This document shows positions 28,250 through 37,348 of a stretch of 64,000 nucleotides of DNA, in pieces. The notes under the pieces were generated by a model. That model was not told the origin of the DNA. It made no database searches and worked only from the letters and a program-made list of their open reading frames with translations. The position numbers were made by a program, and so were the translations under genes. How positions within the stretch are numbered: position 1 is the stretch's first letter; each line of letters opens with the position of its first letter. This DNA comes from Carboxydothermus hydrogenoformans Z-2901 (GTDB taxonomy: Bacteria > Bacillota > Z-2901 > Carboxydothermales > Carboxydothermaceae), in contig NC_007503.1 of NCBI RefSeq assembly GCF_000012865.1, positions 2,115,001 to 2,179,000 of the forward strand, written 5' to 3'.

Positions 28250-29779
28250 ATGCCGGTCTTAAAAGGTGTTGGCCAGTGCCTCATTCATGCCCCTGACCTT
28301 TTGTACCACAACGGAACCACCCAGACGGTTGAAAGGCTAAAAAACCCTGACTCTGAATACCTGAAAAAACTTCCCGAACATTTGCGGAAGTATGACGATG
28401 CTGTAGCTTACGCCCCAAACCAAGCATACATCGGTAATATCGGTCTTGAAGAGTTAAAAACCATTCCCCGCCCCTGGTACACAAACTCCATTAATGGAGC
28501 TTCCCGTTTTGGCAAGTACGGTGAAATAATGCCCGAAGACGAATTTTACGGACTCTTAAAAATAGCCGACGCCTTTGACCTCGTTATCCTGGAAGAAAGT
28601 TTTCAGGAAGAGGTCAAGGAAAAACTTGCCAAACATAAGCTAATAAACGAACAACTGCTTGCCCGCCTTACAAACGCCAAACCCCCGGGGGAAATTGAAA
28701 AGTTGGTAACCTCCCACACAGCGGAAGGTTTATACCTCGGGGAAAAATTAGTAGGTTGCGTGCGGCAGGCCCATGAAATTGACGAAAACTTATCGGCCCA
28801 TATTATGTTAGAAAACCTTGTGGTAAAAGCATCGGGCATTTTAGCAGTCCTCCATCTTTTAGCCAATACCGGAATTAATCCTGAGGAAGTAGATTACATT
28901 ATCGAATGTTCCGAAGAAGCCTGCGGTGACATGAACCAAAGAGGTGGCGGTAACTTTGCTAAAGCTATTGGTGAAATTGCCGGTTTGGTAAACGCCAACG
29001 GCTCCGACGTGCGCGGCTTTTGTGCCGGTCCTGCCCATGCCCTTTTACATGCTGCATCCCTGGTAAAATCCGGTACCTTTAAAAACGTTGTAGTTGTAGG
29101 TGGCGGTGCCGTTGCCAAACTCGGAATGAACGGCAAAGACCACGTCAATAAAGGAATGCCGGTTTTAGAAGACATGCTGGGAGCTTTTGCGATACTGGTC
29201 TCGGAAAACGATGGCCTTAACCCAATCATCCGCCTGGATGTTATTGGCAAACACAATATTGGTAGCGGCGCTTCTCCGCAACAGGTAATGAAAGCCCTGG
29301 TGGCCGAACCTCTTGCCAAACTTGGCCGGAAAATCACCGAAATTGATTACTATTCGGTAGAAATGCAAAACCCGGAACTTACCGAACCGGCCGGCGCCGG
29401 CAACGTACCGGAAGCTAATTACAAGATGATCGGTGCTTTGGCGGTTATGGCAGGAGAAATCGGCCGGGCCGATATCCACAAGTTCGTGGAAAAACACGGA
29501 TTACCCGGCTTTGCTCCCACTCAAGGTCACATTCCTTCCGGAGTTCCGGCCCTTGGGTTCTTTAGGGATGCTCTCTTGGAAGGCAAAATTTCTTCGGCCA
29601 TGGTTATTGGCAAGGGGAGTCTGTTCCTGGCCCGGATGACCAACCTGTTTGACGGTTTATCGCTTTTAATTGAGAAGAACCCCGGTAAGGTGGAGGAAAC
29701 TACCGGCCTTACAAAAGAAGCCGTTCGGGAAATGGTTGCCGAGTACTTAAGGGAAATGGCCAAAGGCCTTCTTTCCTAA
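28250..29779 (+). CDS. grdC: Glycine reductase component C, GrdC
   Basis: Large subunit of component C, which releases acetyl phosphate from the carboxymethylated GrdA. The 509-residue product resembles a beta-ketoacyl synthase/thiolase fold, with SEEACGDMNQRGGGNFAKAI near 223 and AGPAHALLHAASLV near 256. It follows grdB by 106 nt, which hold a hairpin and its own ribosome binding site (ACGGAGG). Confidence 0.95.
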   Translation: MPVLKGVGQCLIHAPDLLYHNGTTQTVERLKNPDSEYLKKLPEHLRKYDDAVAYAPNQAYIGNIGLEELKTIPRPWYTNSINGASRFGKYGEIMPEDEFYGLLKIADAFDLVILEESFQEEVKEKLAKHKLINEQLLARLTNAKPPGEIEKLVTSHTAEGLYLGEKLVGCVRQAHEIDENLSAHIMLENLVVKASGILAVLHLLANTGINPEEVDYIIECSEEACGDMNQRGGGNFAKAIGEIAGLVNANGSDVRGFCAGPAHALLHAASLVKSGTFKNVVVVGGGAVAKLGMNGKDHVNKGMPVLEDMLGAFAILVSENDGLNPIIRLDVIGKHNIGSGASPQQVMKALVAEPLAKLGRKITEIDYYSVEMQNPELTEPAGAGNVPEANYKMIGALAVMAGEIGRADIHKFVEKHGLPGFAPTQGHIPSGVPALGFFRDALLEGKISSAMVIGKGSLFLARMTNLFDGLSLLIEKNPGKVEETTGLTKEAVREMVAEYLREMAKGLLS

Positions 29780-29793
29780 GGGGGTACAAATAA

Positions 29794-30939
29794 ATGGAGC
29801 AGGTAAAAAGATTAATTGCGGAAGTGTTAAATGAAGCAGCGGATGTTATTGCCACCGGACGGGCTCTTAAAAACATCCGGGTAGGTATCACCCTTCTGGG
29901 CAGTGAACACGGTGTGCTTGAAGTGTTAAAAGGTGCCGAGATGGCCGCCCAAAACCTTCCTAACGTTGAAGTCGTAGTAATTGGTCCGGAAGATGTCGAA
30001 ACCAGGCTCACTAAAGTCGTTGTCACCGATGAAAAAGAAGGCCACCGGGTAATGGAAAAGATGTTAGACTCCGGTGAATTAAATGCGGCCGTTACCATGC
30101 ATTACAACTTCCCTATCGGCACCTCTACTGTAGGTTTGGTAGTAACCCCCGCTCAGGGCCGGAAAATGTTTATTGCCACTACCACCGGTACCTCTTCCCC
30201 CGACCGGGTGGAAGGAATGGTTAAAAACGCTATTTACGGCATTGCCGCTGCCAAAGCTTACGGAATTAAAAATCCTAAAGTTGGTATCTTAAATGTTGAC
30301 GGCGCCCGGCAGGTAGAAAGAATTTTAAAAGAACTCCAAAGTCGCGGCTACCCAATTGATTTTAGCGAATCAAAGCGTTCCGACGGCGGTGTAGTAATGC
30401 GGGGTAACGACTTACTTGCCGGTACTCCCGACGTCATGATTTGCGATAGCTTAACCGGCAACCTCTTAATTAAAATCTTCTCCGCCTACACCACCGGTGG
30501 AAGTTACGAGGCTTTAGGCTACGGCTACGGTCCGGGAATTGGAGAAGGCTTTAACAAAATAATTAATATCATTTCCCGGGCCTCGGGCGCCCCGGTAATT
30601 GCCGGTGCTATTGAATACGCCGCCGCCATGGCCCAGGGTAGACTTGTAGAAGTTGCACAGGCAGAAATCGCAGCTGCTAAAAACGCAGGGCTTCTTGAAT
30701 TGGTAAAACCTTTAGAGAAAAAAGAAACAGTCGAAGAAGTAAAAATGCCCCCGAAAAAACCGGTAGACAAAGAAATTGCCGGAATTGATGTTTTAGAATT
30801 GGAAAATGCCCAGAAGCTTTTATGGAAACACGGTATTTATGCCGAAACCGGCATGGGTTGCACCGGTCCCATTATTCTTGTAGCTCCGGACGACTTAAGT
30901 CAGGCCCTTAAAGTCTTAAAGGAAAATAAAGTATTGTAG
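29794..30939 (+). CDS. grdD: Glycine reductase component C, GrdD
   Basis: Small subunit of component C, 381 residues, related to PlsX and phosphotransacetylase-type folds (KNIRVGITLLGSEHGVLEVL at the start). A conserved cysteine near the C-terminus, Cys356 in TGMGCTGPIILVAP, corresponds to the residue that carries the acetyl group before phosphorolysis. The product acetyl phosphate gives ATP through acetate kinase. It is the last gene of the operon, followed by a terminator. Confidence 0.95.
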   Translation: MEQVKRLIAEVLNEAADVIATGRALKNIRVGITLLGSEHGVLEVLKGAEMAAQNLPNVEVVVIGPEDVETRLTKVVVTDEKEGHRVMEKMLDSGELNAAVTMHYNFPIGTSTVGLVVTPAQGRKMFIATTTGTSSPDRVEGMVKNAIYGIAAAKAYGIKNPKVGILNVDGARQVERILKELQSRGYPIDFSESKRSDGGVVMRGNDLLAGTPDVMICDSLTGNLLIKIFSAYTTGGSYEALGYGYGPGIGEGFNKIINIISRASGAPVIAGAIEYAAAMAQGRLVEVAQAEIAAAKNAGLLELVKPLEKKETVEEVKMPPKKPVDKEIAGIDVLELENAQKLLWKHGIYAETGMGCTGPIILVAPDDLSQALKVLKENKVL

Positions 30940-31021
30940 GGTCCGGTTTAGAGGTTTGAGGTTGGCAGTAAAACCCCTGCAGGCATAAGATGCAGTCTTA
31001 AGCCCGCCCTACATTAAACAA

Positions 31022-31058
31022 AAAGCCGCAGAGGTTTTGGCCTCTGCGGCTTTCTTCT
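31022..31058. terminator. Bidirectional terminator after grdD
   Basis: A 13-bp stem AAAGCCGCAGAGG (31022-31034) and CCTCTGCGGCTTT (31041-31053). Pyrimidine-rich tails occur on both strands (TTTCTTCTT on plus, TTTTTGTTT on minus), so it serves both grdD and the convergent small gene. Confidence 0.9.
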
Positions 31059-31228
31059 TACTCCTCCATTTTAATAAAATTTTCCCAGGACTGAAAATAA
31101 TTTTTTAAAATCTCATCGGCCATTTCATTACCATAATACTCGGATAACATGTGCACCGTCGATTCTCGGTTGATGAGGCCCTGCTTAAAGCTATCCATCA
31201 GGTTATGCACCCGGTCGTCATAATCCAT
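31058..31228 (-). CDS. Small unknown protein, 56 residues
   Basis: A short frame with a good ribosome binding site (GGGAGGCGG, 4 nt before the ATG) and a stop just before the shared terminator. The product (MDYDDRVHNLMDSFKQGL at the start) is acidic, soluble and probably all helical, with no recognised motif. It lies 50 nt downstream of the DUF362 protein gene on the same strand, so the two may be cotranscribed. Confidence 0.55.
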   Translation of the reverse strand: MDYDDRVHNLMDSFKQGLINRESTVHMLSEYYGNEMADEILKNYFQSWENFIKMEE

Positions 31229-31277
31229 AAAACCGCCTCCCGTTTTTTTTATTTTTTCCGGAAAGGGAGGGTTTTTA

Positions 31278-32396
31278 TTACTTTTTCCGGGAAAACAGCC
31301 GCATTAAAAAGCCTTCTTTTAATTCCACCGCATTGGCCGGGCAGAGTTCCTGGCAGCAATAACAGCGAATACACTTATTATAATCCACTATCGCCCGTCG
31401 ATTCTCAATCTTAACGGCTTTAGGCGGACAATGACGGGCACAGCGACCACAACCGACACACCGTTCGTTCATTACCGGCCGGGCGGTAAACTGGTTTTGA
31501 AAGAAGCGAACTAAAAAAGCCGGAATCCTTCCGTCCAAAGACTCGATGTTGTTAGGCGGCGCAAAATTAAACGTTAAACCTTTCCCGCTGCCGGTAACTT
31601 CTATTTCCTTTAACGGCACCACTACCCCCCAGTTTAAAGCTACTCTGGCTACCGGCATTTTTTCCGCCTCAAATCCCATCATTTGCGTCATCACCATATC
31701 CACCGCAAAGCCGCTATCTCCACCGATAATAACCCCTGCTTTTTTAGGATTCCCGTTTCGGGGTCCATTTCCTTCCATCCCCACTACCCCATCGATAATG
31801 AAAAACACCGGTTTTATTAAAAGAGCCAAGTCGCAGAGCATGGCCGCAAAATCATCCCTTTTTTGCATTCGTAAATGATATTGTGCCTTGGTAGTCGCAA
31901 CATTAAACCCAAATAAATTTTTTATGCCCCCGGTTATCCCCATAAACGAGTGGGTTTTCATTTTAGCTACCGATATAACCTTATCCACTTCGGAAAGTTC
32001 CCTGGCCAGAGAAAACCTTTTTACGGTACGCCCTTCAGGATGCGGATAATCTTTAGCCTCGGCAAAAGGTAATAACTCTGCCCCTTCTTCCTGGCACACC
32101 CGGGCAATGCCACACCGGGCGGCTACCCGTTCGGTATTACCGGTCCCCGGCGAATCCCCCACCAGCGGAATAGCCCCGGCTTTTTTTACCATACGAACTA
32201 CCGCCCGCACCACTTCCGGATGGGTCGTCACCGCCCTTTCCGGCGGAAGCCCTTCCAGCATATTGGGCTTAATCAAGACCCGCTCCCCGGGCTTAATAAA
32301 CGTCTCGATTCCACCAAACTCTGAAAACACTTCTGCTACTGCCGCTTCTACCTCCGCATAGTTATAACTACTACATTTTGCCGCACAAACTTTCAT
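31278..32396 (-). CDS. DUF362 protein with C-terminal double [4Fe-4S] ferredoxin domain
   Basis: A 372-residue protein from the ATG at 32396 after GGGAGG. The N-terminal DUF362 domain shows VLIKPNMLEGLPPERAVTTH and KMKTHSFMGITGGIKNLFGF. The C-terminus has two cluster motifs, CVGCGRCARHCP and CIRCYCCQELCP. DUF362-ferredoxin fusions are common in anaerobes, but no reaction is established. It stands next to the grd operon in convergent orientation, with no evidence of a shared role. Confidence 0.88.
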   Translation of the reverse strand: MKVCAAKCSSYNYAEVEAAVAEVFSEFGGIETFIKPGERVLIKPNMLEGLPPERAVTTHPEVVRAVVRMVKKAGAIPLVGDSPGTGNTERVAARCGIARVCQEEGAELLPFAEAKDYPHPEGRTVKRFSLARELSEVDKVISVAKMKTHSFMGITGGIKNLFGFNVATTKAQYHLRMQKRDDFAAMLCDLALLIKPVFFIIDGVVGMEGNGPRNGNPKKAGVIIGGDSGFAVDMVMTQMMGFEAEKMPVARVALNWGVVVPLKEIEVTGSGKGLTFNFAPPNNIESLDGRIPAFLVRFFQNQFTARPVMNERCVGCGRCARHCPPKAVKIENRRAIVDYNKCIRCYCCQELCPANAVELKEGFLMRLFSRKK

Positions 32397-32410
32397 CCCT
32401 TTTCCTCCCA

Positions 32411-32448
32411 AGTATAATTTTGGGGACAGTCCCTAATTTAATACTTCA
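32411..32448. repeat. REP-like palindrome (GGGGACAGTCCC type)
   Basis: A 37-nt imperfect inverted repeat bounded by AAGTAT and ATACTT around GGGGACAGTCCC. The same core, GGGACAGTCCC, recurs twice at 45330-45384. It lies in the intergenic space upstream of the DUF362 protein gene. Such dispersed palindromes in Firmicutes are often mobilised by IS200-like (RAYT) transposases. Confidence 0.6.
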
Positions 32449-32529
32449 AGCCTTTGGCCCCTTCTTTTATTCTTCTTTAATTATACAGTTATCTTTTTCC
32501 CGCTTTAAAGTTAAATCCTGCAACAAAGC

Positions 32530-32559
32530 CAAAAAAAGACCGGGGATTAACCCGGTCTT
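32530..32559 (-). terminator. Intrinsic terminator after the LysR gene
   Basis: Minus-strand stem AAGACCGGG/CCCGGTCTT (arms 32551-32559 and 32536-32544) followed by TTTTTTT. It lies 8 nt past the LysR stop. Confidence 0.9.
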
Positions 32560-32566
32560 ATTTGTT

Positions 32567-33508
32567 TTAAACAGGTTGAACGTAATCGCAAATGTCCTGG
32601 CTTATCAGCTTAGCTACAAGCTCATTATTTCTTAAAAGATTTATAAAAAGTTGCTTTTGCTTCTCGTGGGCAGTGCTTTTCGTCAAAACAAAGGATAAAG
32701 GCCTTCTAATCGGTGCTTCCAGTATACTTAGTTTCTTAAACATTTTCAAATCACAATCCCGCCGCACTGTAAGCTCGGAAATTATGGTTACACCTAAGCC
32801 TGCTGCTACAACTTCCTTGATAGCCTGCGTACTGCTAAATTCCATGGTAACGTTTAAGTCATTAAGATCAAGCCCCAGTTCCTTTAAGGCTATTTCCAGC
32901 ACCTTTCTCGTTCCCGAACCTTCTTCCCGTAAAATTATCCGTTCTTTCAACAATTCCGCTACCGGCAGTCTTTCTTTACTGCCCCAGATATGATGATAAG
33001 GCACTACAACTACTAACTCGTCTTCCCAAAACTTTTCTACTTTAAGCTCCTCATCGTCAATTGTTCCCTCAATGAGTCCAATATCAATAGTTTTTTCCAC
33101 CAATTCATGATAAATGGTATCGGTATTGGCAATCTTCACCCGCATTTCAATCTCAGGATACAGTTTATAAAAATACGCTAAAAGCTTGGGTAGGACATAT
33201 TCCCCAATAGTCAGCGTAGCTCCGATGTAAAGTTTTCCTTTACTTTCTCCCCCGGCATCTCGAGCCAACTCGTATGCTTCGTGGATTTTATCAATAATAT
33301 CCTGAACTTTCTGGTAAAAAATCTCTCCAGCTTTTGTAAGACGTACTCCTTTATTCGACCGCTCAAACAGCTTTACTCCTACTTCATTTTCCAGGGATTG
33401 AATTTGCAGGCTAATTGCCGGCTGACTCATGTGCAATCTTTTCGCCGCCGTGGAAATATTTTTGGTTTCAGCTACCACTTTAAAAATTACAAGCTGCGAG
33501 TGAAGCAT
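32567..33508 (-). CDS. LysR-family transcriptional regulator
   Basis: A 313-residue regulator from the ATG at 33508. The N-terminal winged helix shows VVAETKNISTAAKRLHMSQP and AISLQIQSLENEVGVKLFER. The rest is a substrate-binding-like effector domain (GEYVLPKLLAYFYKLYPEIE). It overlaps the dsrN stop by 29 nt and is the last gene of the yeiH-dsrN-lysR group. LysR regulators beside YeiH transporters are frequent, and sulfur metabolism is the likely control target by context. Confidence 0.92.
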   Translation of the reverse strand: MLHSQLVIFKVVAETKNISTAAKRLHMSQPAISLQIQSLENEVGVKLFERSNKGVRLTKAGEIFYQKVQDIIDKIHEAYELARDAGGESKGKLYIGATLTIGEYVLPKLLAYFYKLYPEIEMRVKIANTDTIYHELVEKTIDIGLIEGTIDDEELKVEKFWEDELVVVVPYHHIWGSKERLPVAELLKERIILREEGSGTRKVLEIALKELGLDLNDLNVTMEFSSTQAIKEVVAAGLGVTIISELTVRRDCDLKMFKKLSILEAPIRRPLSFVLTKSTAHEKQKQLFINLLRNNELVAKLISQDICDYVQPV

Positions 33509-34877
33509 TAAAACCCCCACCTTTTACCCGGAAGTTTTTAGCTGCGTTAACAAAATTCTCGGACCATTTGGGGTATGTTAACACGTGAAAATGGGTGTAA
33601 GCAGCAAACACATTTTTATAGCAAAAGCCATCCTGACCTTTAGTGATCCCCTGACCTTTATGAAGCTTAAGACCAAAGGTTAATTCCTCAGTTAAATTTA
33701 GCCTGGAATAATGAAACTCATGTCCTTTTAGGCAATATCCTACCGGAAAATACGGATTTTCCCTGACAATTTCCCCTTCGGTATAACCATGCCCCTGGGG
33801 CTTAGGGGTCATCTGGCATTCCGCCGGAATTACGCCGGCCATATAATATTCGCTCCCGTTATACTTAATTTTATCGCATAAATACATAAGACCGCCGCAC
33901 TCGGCATAAATCGGCATCCCCAATTGCGCATATTTTTTTACCTGAGTTAATAATTTCCGGTTCCGGGCAAGTTCTTCTAAATAAAGTTCCGGAAACCCGC
34001 CTCCAATATATAACCCACCTAACTCTTCGGGTAACTCATCATAAAAAGGATTTATAAAAACTATTTCAGCCCCTGCTTTCTCCAGCATCTCTAAATTTTC
34101 AGGATAATAAAAGCAAAACGCTTCATTTTTAAAAACCCCAATTTTTACTTCGCCTCTTCCCAATGGCTTTGGCCCTACTGTTACAATGTTTTTACTGGCT
34201 AAACTAATAATCGGCTCTAAATCAATATGCTCCTCTACCATCCGGGAAAGATAATCTAACAGGTCATTAGAGGTCTTAACTTCTCCAGAAGTGATAAGCC
34301 CAAGGTGCCGTTCCACTATTGCCCCTTTTTCCCCAATTTTGGGCATATAACCTAAAATTCTAACCGGACAGTAACCGGCAAATACCTCTTCTAAAAGCTT
34401 AATCTGACGGCGGCTTCCCACTTTATTAAAAATTACGCCAAAAACTTTTAAATCCCGGTCAAACTCCATTAAACCTTTTACCACCGCAGCCAAGGTTCTG
34501 GTGGTTCTGGTAGCATCTACCACCAGTAATACCGGTAAATTTAATAACTTTGCCAGCTCGGCGGTGCTATTTGTTCCCAGGGCATCAACACCATCAAAAA
34601 TCCCCATATTTCCTTCCACAACCGAAAGCATAGCAGTTTTTGCATAATACCTGTAATGGTTAACCACTTCCTCCCGGCTGTGTAAAAAAAGGTCCAGATT
34701 TCGGCTCTGCTCTCCTGCAGCCAAAGTATGCCAGCCCGGGTCAATATAGTCCGGACCTTTTTTAAACGGCTGAACCTTAATTCCTCTCCGCGAAAGGGCC
34801 CGTAAAATTCCCAGGGTCAAAGTGGTTTTTCCGCTTCTTCCACTTGCCGCTGCTACAACTATACCATTTGGATTCAT
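33480..34877 (-). CDS. dsrN: Cobyrinate a,c-diamide synthase family protein, probably siroheme-amidating DsrN
   Basis: ATP- and glutamine-dependent amidase. The N-terminal P-loop is ASGRSGKTTLTLGIL. The C-terminal class I glutamine amidotransferase domain has ECGGLMYL with the nucleophile cysteine near residue 330, and GGGFPELYLEEL. The length is that of CbiA/CobB. Location in a dissimilatory sulfite reductase locus suggests the paralogue DsrN, which amidates siroheme for DsrAB. A cobalamin role cannot be excluded, but no other cobalamin gene is near. Confidence 0.8.
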   Translation of the reverse strand: MNPNGIVVAAASGRSGKTTLTLGILRALSRRGIKVQPFKKGPDYIDPGWHTLAAGEQSRNLDLFLHSREEVVNHYRYYAKTAMLSVVEGNMGIFDGVDALGTNSTAELAKLLNLPVLLVVDATRTTRTLAAVVKGLMEFDRDLKVFGVIFNKVGSRRQIKLLEEVFAGYCPVRILGYMPKIGEKGAIVERHLGLITSGEVKTSNDLLDYLSRMVEEHIDLEPIISLASKNIVTVGPKPLGRGEVKIGVFKNEAFCFYYPENLEMLEKAGAEIVFINPFYDELPEELGGLYIGGGFPELYLEELARNRKLLTQVKKYAQLGMPIYAECGGLMYLCDKIKYNGSEYYMAGVIPAECQMTPKPQGHGYTEGEIVRENPYFPVGYCLKGHEFHYSRLNLTEELTFGLKLHKGQGITKGQDGFCYKNVFAAYTHFHVLTYPKWSENFVNAAKNFRVKGGGFNASLAACNF

Positions 34878-34935
34878 TTTTTCTCCCATCCTTTAAAAAG
34901 GGTAAATGAGGGCCGCATATTAGCAGCCCTCACTT

Positions 34936-36258
34936 TTAGAGTTTGCTCCAGTAATCGCCTAAAATGTGCACCGAGAAAGTATAACCCAGTAAAACGTTAA
35001 CAATAACACCTATAACAAATGCCGCCAGCGGTTTCCATCCAAAAGACGATAGTTCTCTAAACCTCGTAGTAAAGCCAATACTCAAGAAGCAAAATACAAA
35101 GGCCCAGGTACGTAATGTTTTTATGGGTTTTATTACCAAGGGTGTTAATACTTCTTTCGATACTTGAGGTGTTAAACTCGCATCAACAATACTAATTAAG
35201 ATAGTAGCTATAAAGAATCCAATAACAAATTTAGGGAATCGTACCCATACTTCCTTAGCCGAAACGGATGCACCCTCAGCGCGCTTTTCCCATTTGGTTG
35301 CTGCCACCACAGCTAAAATTAAACACCAGATCCCAATCCAAATGTCACGGCCAATTACCTTCATTAATGTGAACGCTTTAATGGCAGCCTCATCACCTAT
35401 TGCAGAAGCCGCTGCAAGACCAGCAGCATCAGCAAATTCGGAAGAACCAATCCATGCCCCGGCCTGCCCCGGTGGGAGTCCTAAAGCCTTACAAACAAAC
35501 GGAAGAAGGAAGATCATAATCACTGCAAAAATAGTTACCAGAGCAATAGAAATGGAAACATGTTCTTTTTTGGCATTAACAGCACCACCTACAGCAATTG
35601 AAGCAGAAACTCCACAAATCGAACCACCGGCACCTAATGTTGCGCCAAAGGGTTTTTCTAAGCCAAAGAGACGGGTAGCAGCAAAGAAAATGGTCAAAAA
35701 AGTAGTCACCGATATAACAGTGGCCTGTAAAAGAGCGATGGGACCAGCTTTAACAATTAAGGTAAAGGGTAAAGTTGCACCAAGTAATACAATACCTGTT
35801 TTAATGTAAAACTCGGTTCTAAAGCTAGTATCAAGCCATTTTGGAAGTTTAAATACATTACTGACTATTAAACCCAATAAAAGTGCCAACAGCGGAGGTT
35901 CAAGATTATATTGCTCAGCAACTTTAGACGAACCAAGCACCAAAACTATAACCGTAAGCAAGTATATAATTGTGAAACCTTTAATAAACTCGCCAACATT
36001 AAATCCCATAAACTTAACACTGATGCTAAATAGTACAAGGAACATTAAATAAAGATACACGTAAATCATACCGTTTTCGGCAAAGTGTTTAGTTACTTCC
36101 GAAAACGATTCCCATTTAGGTGGCGCTACAGCAATTGGCTTAATTGAAAGCCCCATTTTGTACAAAATTAGCGCCACCAAAACAATACCAATTCCAAGGT
36201 ATACCGCCCACCAGTCTTCCTTTTTGAGGAATTCAGAGCCTTGCTTGTTGCTCATCAT
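34936..36258 (-). CDS. YeiH/UPF0324-family membrane transporter
   Basis: A 440-residue integral membrane protein with about ten hydrophobic segments. The family signature is TLGAGGSICGVSASIAVGGA near 210, with HVSISIALVTIFAVIMIFLL after it. Members are annotated as putative sulfate exporters and often sit beside LysR genes. Here it precedes dsrN and a LysR gene and follows the dsr operon, so export or import of a sulfur oxyanion such as sulfite is plausible. Direction and substrate are unproven. Confidence 0.85.
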   Translation of the reverse strand: MMSNKQGSEFLKKEDWWAVYLGIGIVLVALILYKMGLSIKPIAVAPPKWESFSEVTKHFAENGMIYVYLYLMFLVLFSISVKFMGFNVGEFIKGFTIIYLLTVIVLVLGSSKVAEQYNLEPPLLALLLGLIVSNVFKLPKWLDTSFRTEFYIKTGIVLLGATLPFTLIVKAGPIALLQATVISVTTFLTIFFAATRLFGLEKPFGATLGAGGSICGVSASIAVGGAVNAKKEHVSISIALVTIFAVIMIFLLPFVCKALGLPPGQAGAWIGSSEFADAAGLAAASAIGDEAAIKAFTLMKVIGRDIWIGIWCLILAVVAATKWEKRAEGASVSAKEVWVRFPKFVIGFFIATILISIVDASLTPQVSKEVLTPLVIKPIKTLRTWAFVFCFLSIGFTTRFRELSSFGWKPLAAFVIGVIVNVLLGYTFSVHILGDYWSKL

Positions 36259-36379
36259 TGACCTCCCCCTTTTCGTCATAAATTTTTCTTATAGCCTTAT
36301 TGTCTGAATCCCTTGACTCTCGCGCCTTCAAACCCCTCCTTTCTTGTTGTTTGTGGTTACTTTCACATTTTAAGATTTT

Positions 36380-36414
36380 TTATAAAGCATTAGGGAAACC
36401 CTAATGCTTTATAA
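36380..36414 (-). terminator. 16-bp hairpin ending the dsr operon
   Basis: The perfect stem TTATAAAGCATTAGGG (36380-36395) and CCCTAATGCTTTATAA (36399-36414) has a 3-nt loop and is followed by AAAAATC on the minus strand. The TAG stop of the second dsrM-like gene lies inside the stem. Perfection and position support termination or RNA-end protection; the U-tract is weak. Confidence 0.65.
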
Positions 36415-37003
36415 CGCCCCTTTTACCAAACTCAAAACCAAAGAAGTAACGGCTGAAGAAAAAGTAGATAAAATGGGTAATTTTACTAAAGGGCAGGTAG
36501 AAAAACATTAACCCTGTTACGAAATAAAACCAGTTTTGCCCCTGGAAATTTAAAACATAGCCGAAGGCTCCAGCAATGAATAACGTTACCAGTAAAACTG
36601 AAAGATAATCATCGGGGGTATTTAACTTCTGCATTTCCGATTTCGTTAACCGCTCAAAAATCCCAACAATGCCAGCCAAGAGGCCCGCTCCGGTCAGCAC
36701 TACCAATATATCCCTGACAAGACCGGCAAACTCTACTTCAAATACAGATAGGATAAGGGTGACAAAGGAAGCAAAGATTCCAAGATGAAAGATTACCCCC
36801 CGCAAATAAGATATAGCATGTTTGCGGGTACTTTCTTTGGCCCAGGGAGCCATTCCTAAGGTATATGCGTATAAAACTCCATAGGAACTATCCCCCCGGG
36901 GACGGGCTAAATCCCGGGGGGGATTGGCCTTTAAAAGCCCGGCCATTTTAACAATAATGCCCGCTACCGTTACAAAAAACGCCACCAGCAAAAAAGTTTT
37001 CAT
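36401..37003 (-). CDS. DsrM-like membrane cytochrome b subunit (second copy)
   Basis: A 200-residue membrane protein with five hydrophobic segments, of the NarI/DsrM type. Histidines in suitable positions for heme ligation are present (RKHAISYLRGVIFHLGIF and PFSKITHFIYFF). It is adjacent to dsrC with no intergenic space. Together with dsrK it could form a menaquinol-oxidising module that reduces the DsrC trisulfide. It is shorter than the other DsrM-like protein at 38695. Confidence 0.8.
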   Translation of the reverse strand: MKTFLLVAFFVTVAGIIVKMAGLLKANPPRDLARPRGDSSYGVLYAYTLGMAPWAKESTRKHAISYLRGVIFHLGIFASFVTLILSVFEVEFAGLVRDILVVLTGAGLLAGIVGIFERLTKSEMQKLNTPDDYLSVLLVTLFIAGAFGYVLNFQGQNWFYFVTGLMFFYLPFSKITHFIYFFFSRYFFGFEFGKRGVIKH

Positions 37004-37321
37004 TTACACGCACCCCGTAGGTTTAGGCAGACCAGCAATTTTGCAAGCCCCTTTAGCAGGACCGGATGGGAACAGTTCGTAAATCTCTTTCAGGCTAAAC
37101 CCGGTATCTTTGCAAAGCTTTCTGATCATCGGAGCGATTTGGTACTGAAGATAATAGTTGCGGATGTAGTTAACCACTTTCCAGTGAGCTTCGGTAAGCT
37201 CCGTAACCCCCTCGGTCTTCGCTAAAGCCTTAGCTATCTCCTCATTCCAAATTGAAGGGTCTTCAATGAAACCATCCTCATCCACATTTAAAACCAACCC
37301 ATCAATTTCAATTTGCGGCAT
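37004..37321 (-). CDS. dsrC: Sulfur carrier protein DsrC
   Basis: Carries sulfite-derived sulfur as a trisulfide between its two C-terminal cysteines after DsrAB action. The 105-residue product has the flexible C-terminal arm GACKIAGLPKPTGCV, with Cys93 and the penultimate Cys104 spaced by ten residues, as in true DsrC proteins rather than TusE-like relatives with one cysteine. The N-terminal DEDGFIEDPSIWNEEIAK is also typical. Confidence 0.96.
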   Translation of the reverse strand: MPQIEIDGLVLNVDEDGFIEDPSIWNEEIAKALAKTEGVTELTEAHWKVVNYIRNYYLQYQIAPMIRKLCKDTGFSLKEIYELFPSGPAKGACKIAGLPKPTGCV

Positions 37322-37348
37322 ATTTACCTACCTCCTTAAAAAATTTTT

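Noticed and set aside
28894-29337. Long minus-strand open frames inside grdC, grdD and grdE
   Set aside because: They lie opposite strongly recognised genes, have no ribosome binding sites and no family resemblance; they are codon-composition shadows.
33480-34877. Cobalamin biosynthesis gene cluster
   Set aside because: Only the CbiA-like gene is present; the rest of the neighbourhood is sulfite reduction, so DsrN is the better reading.
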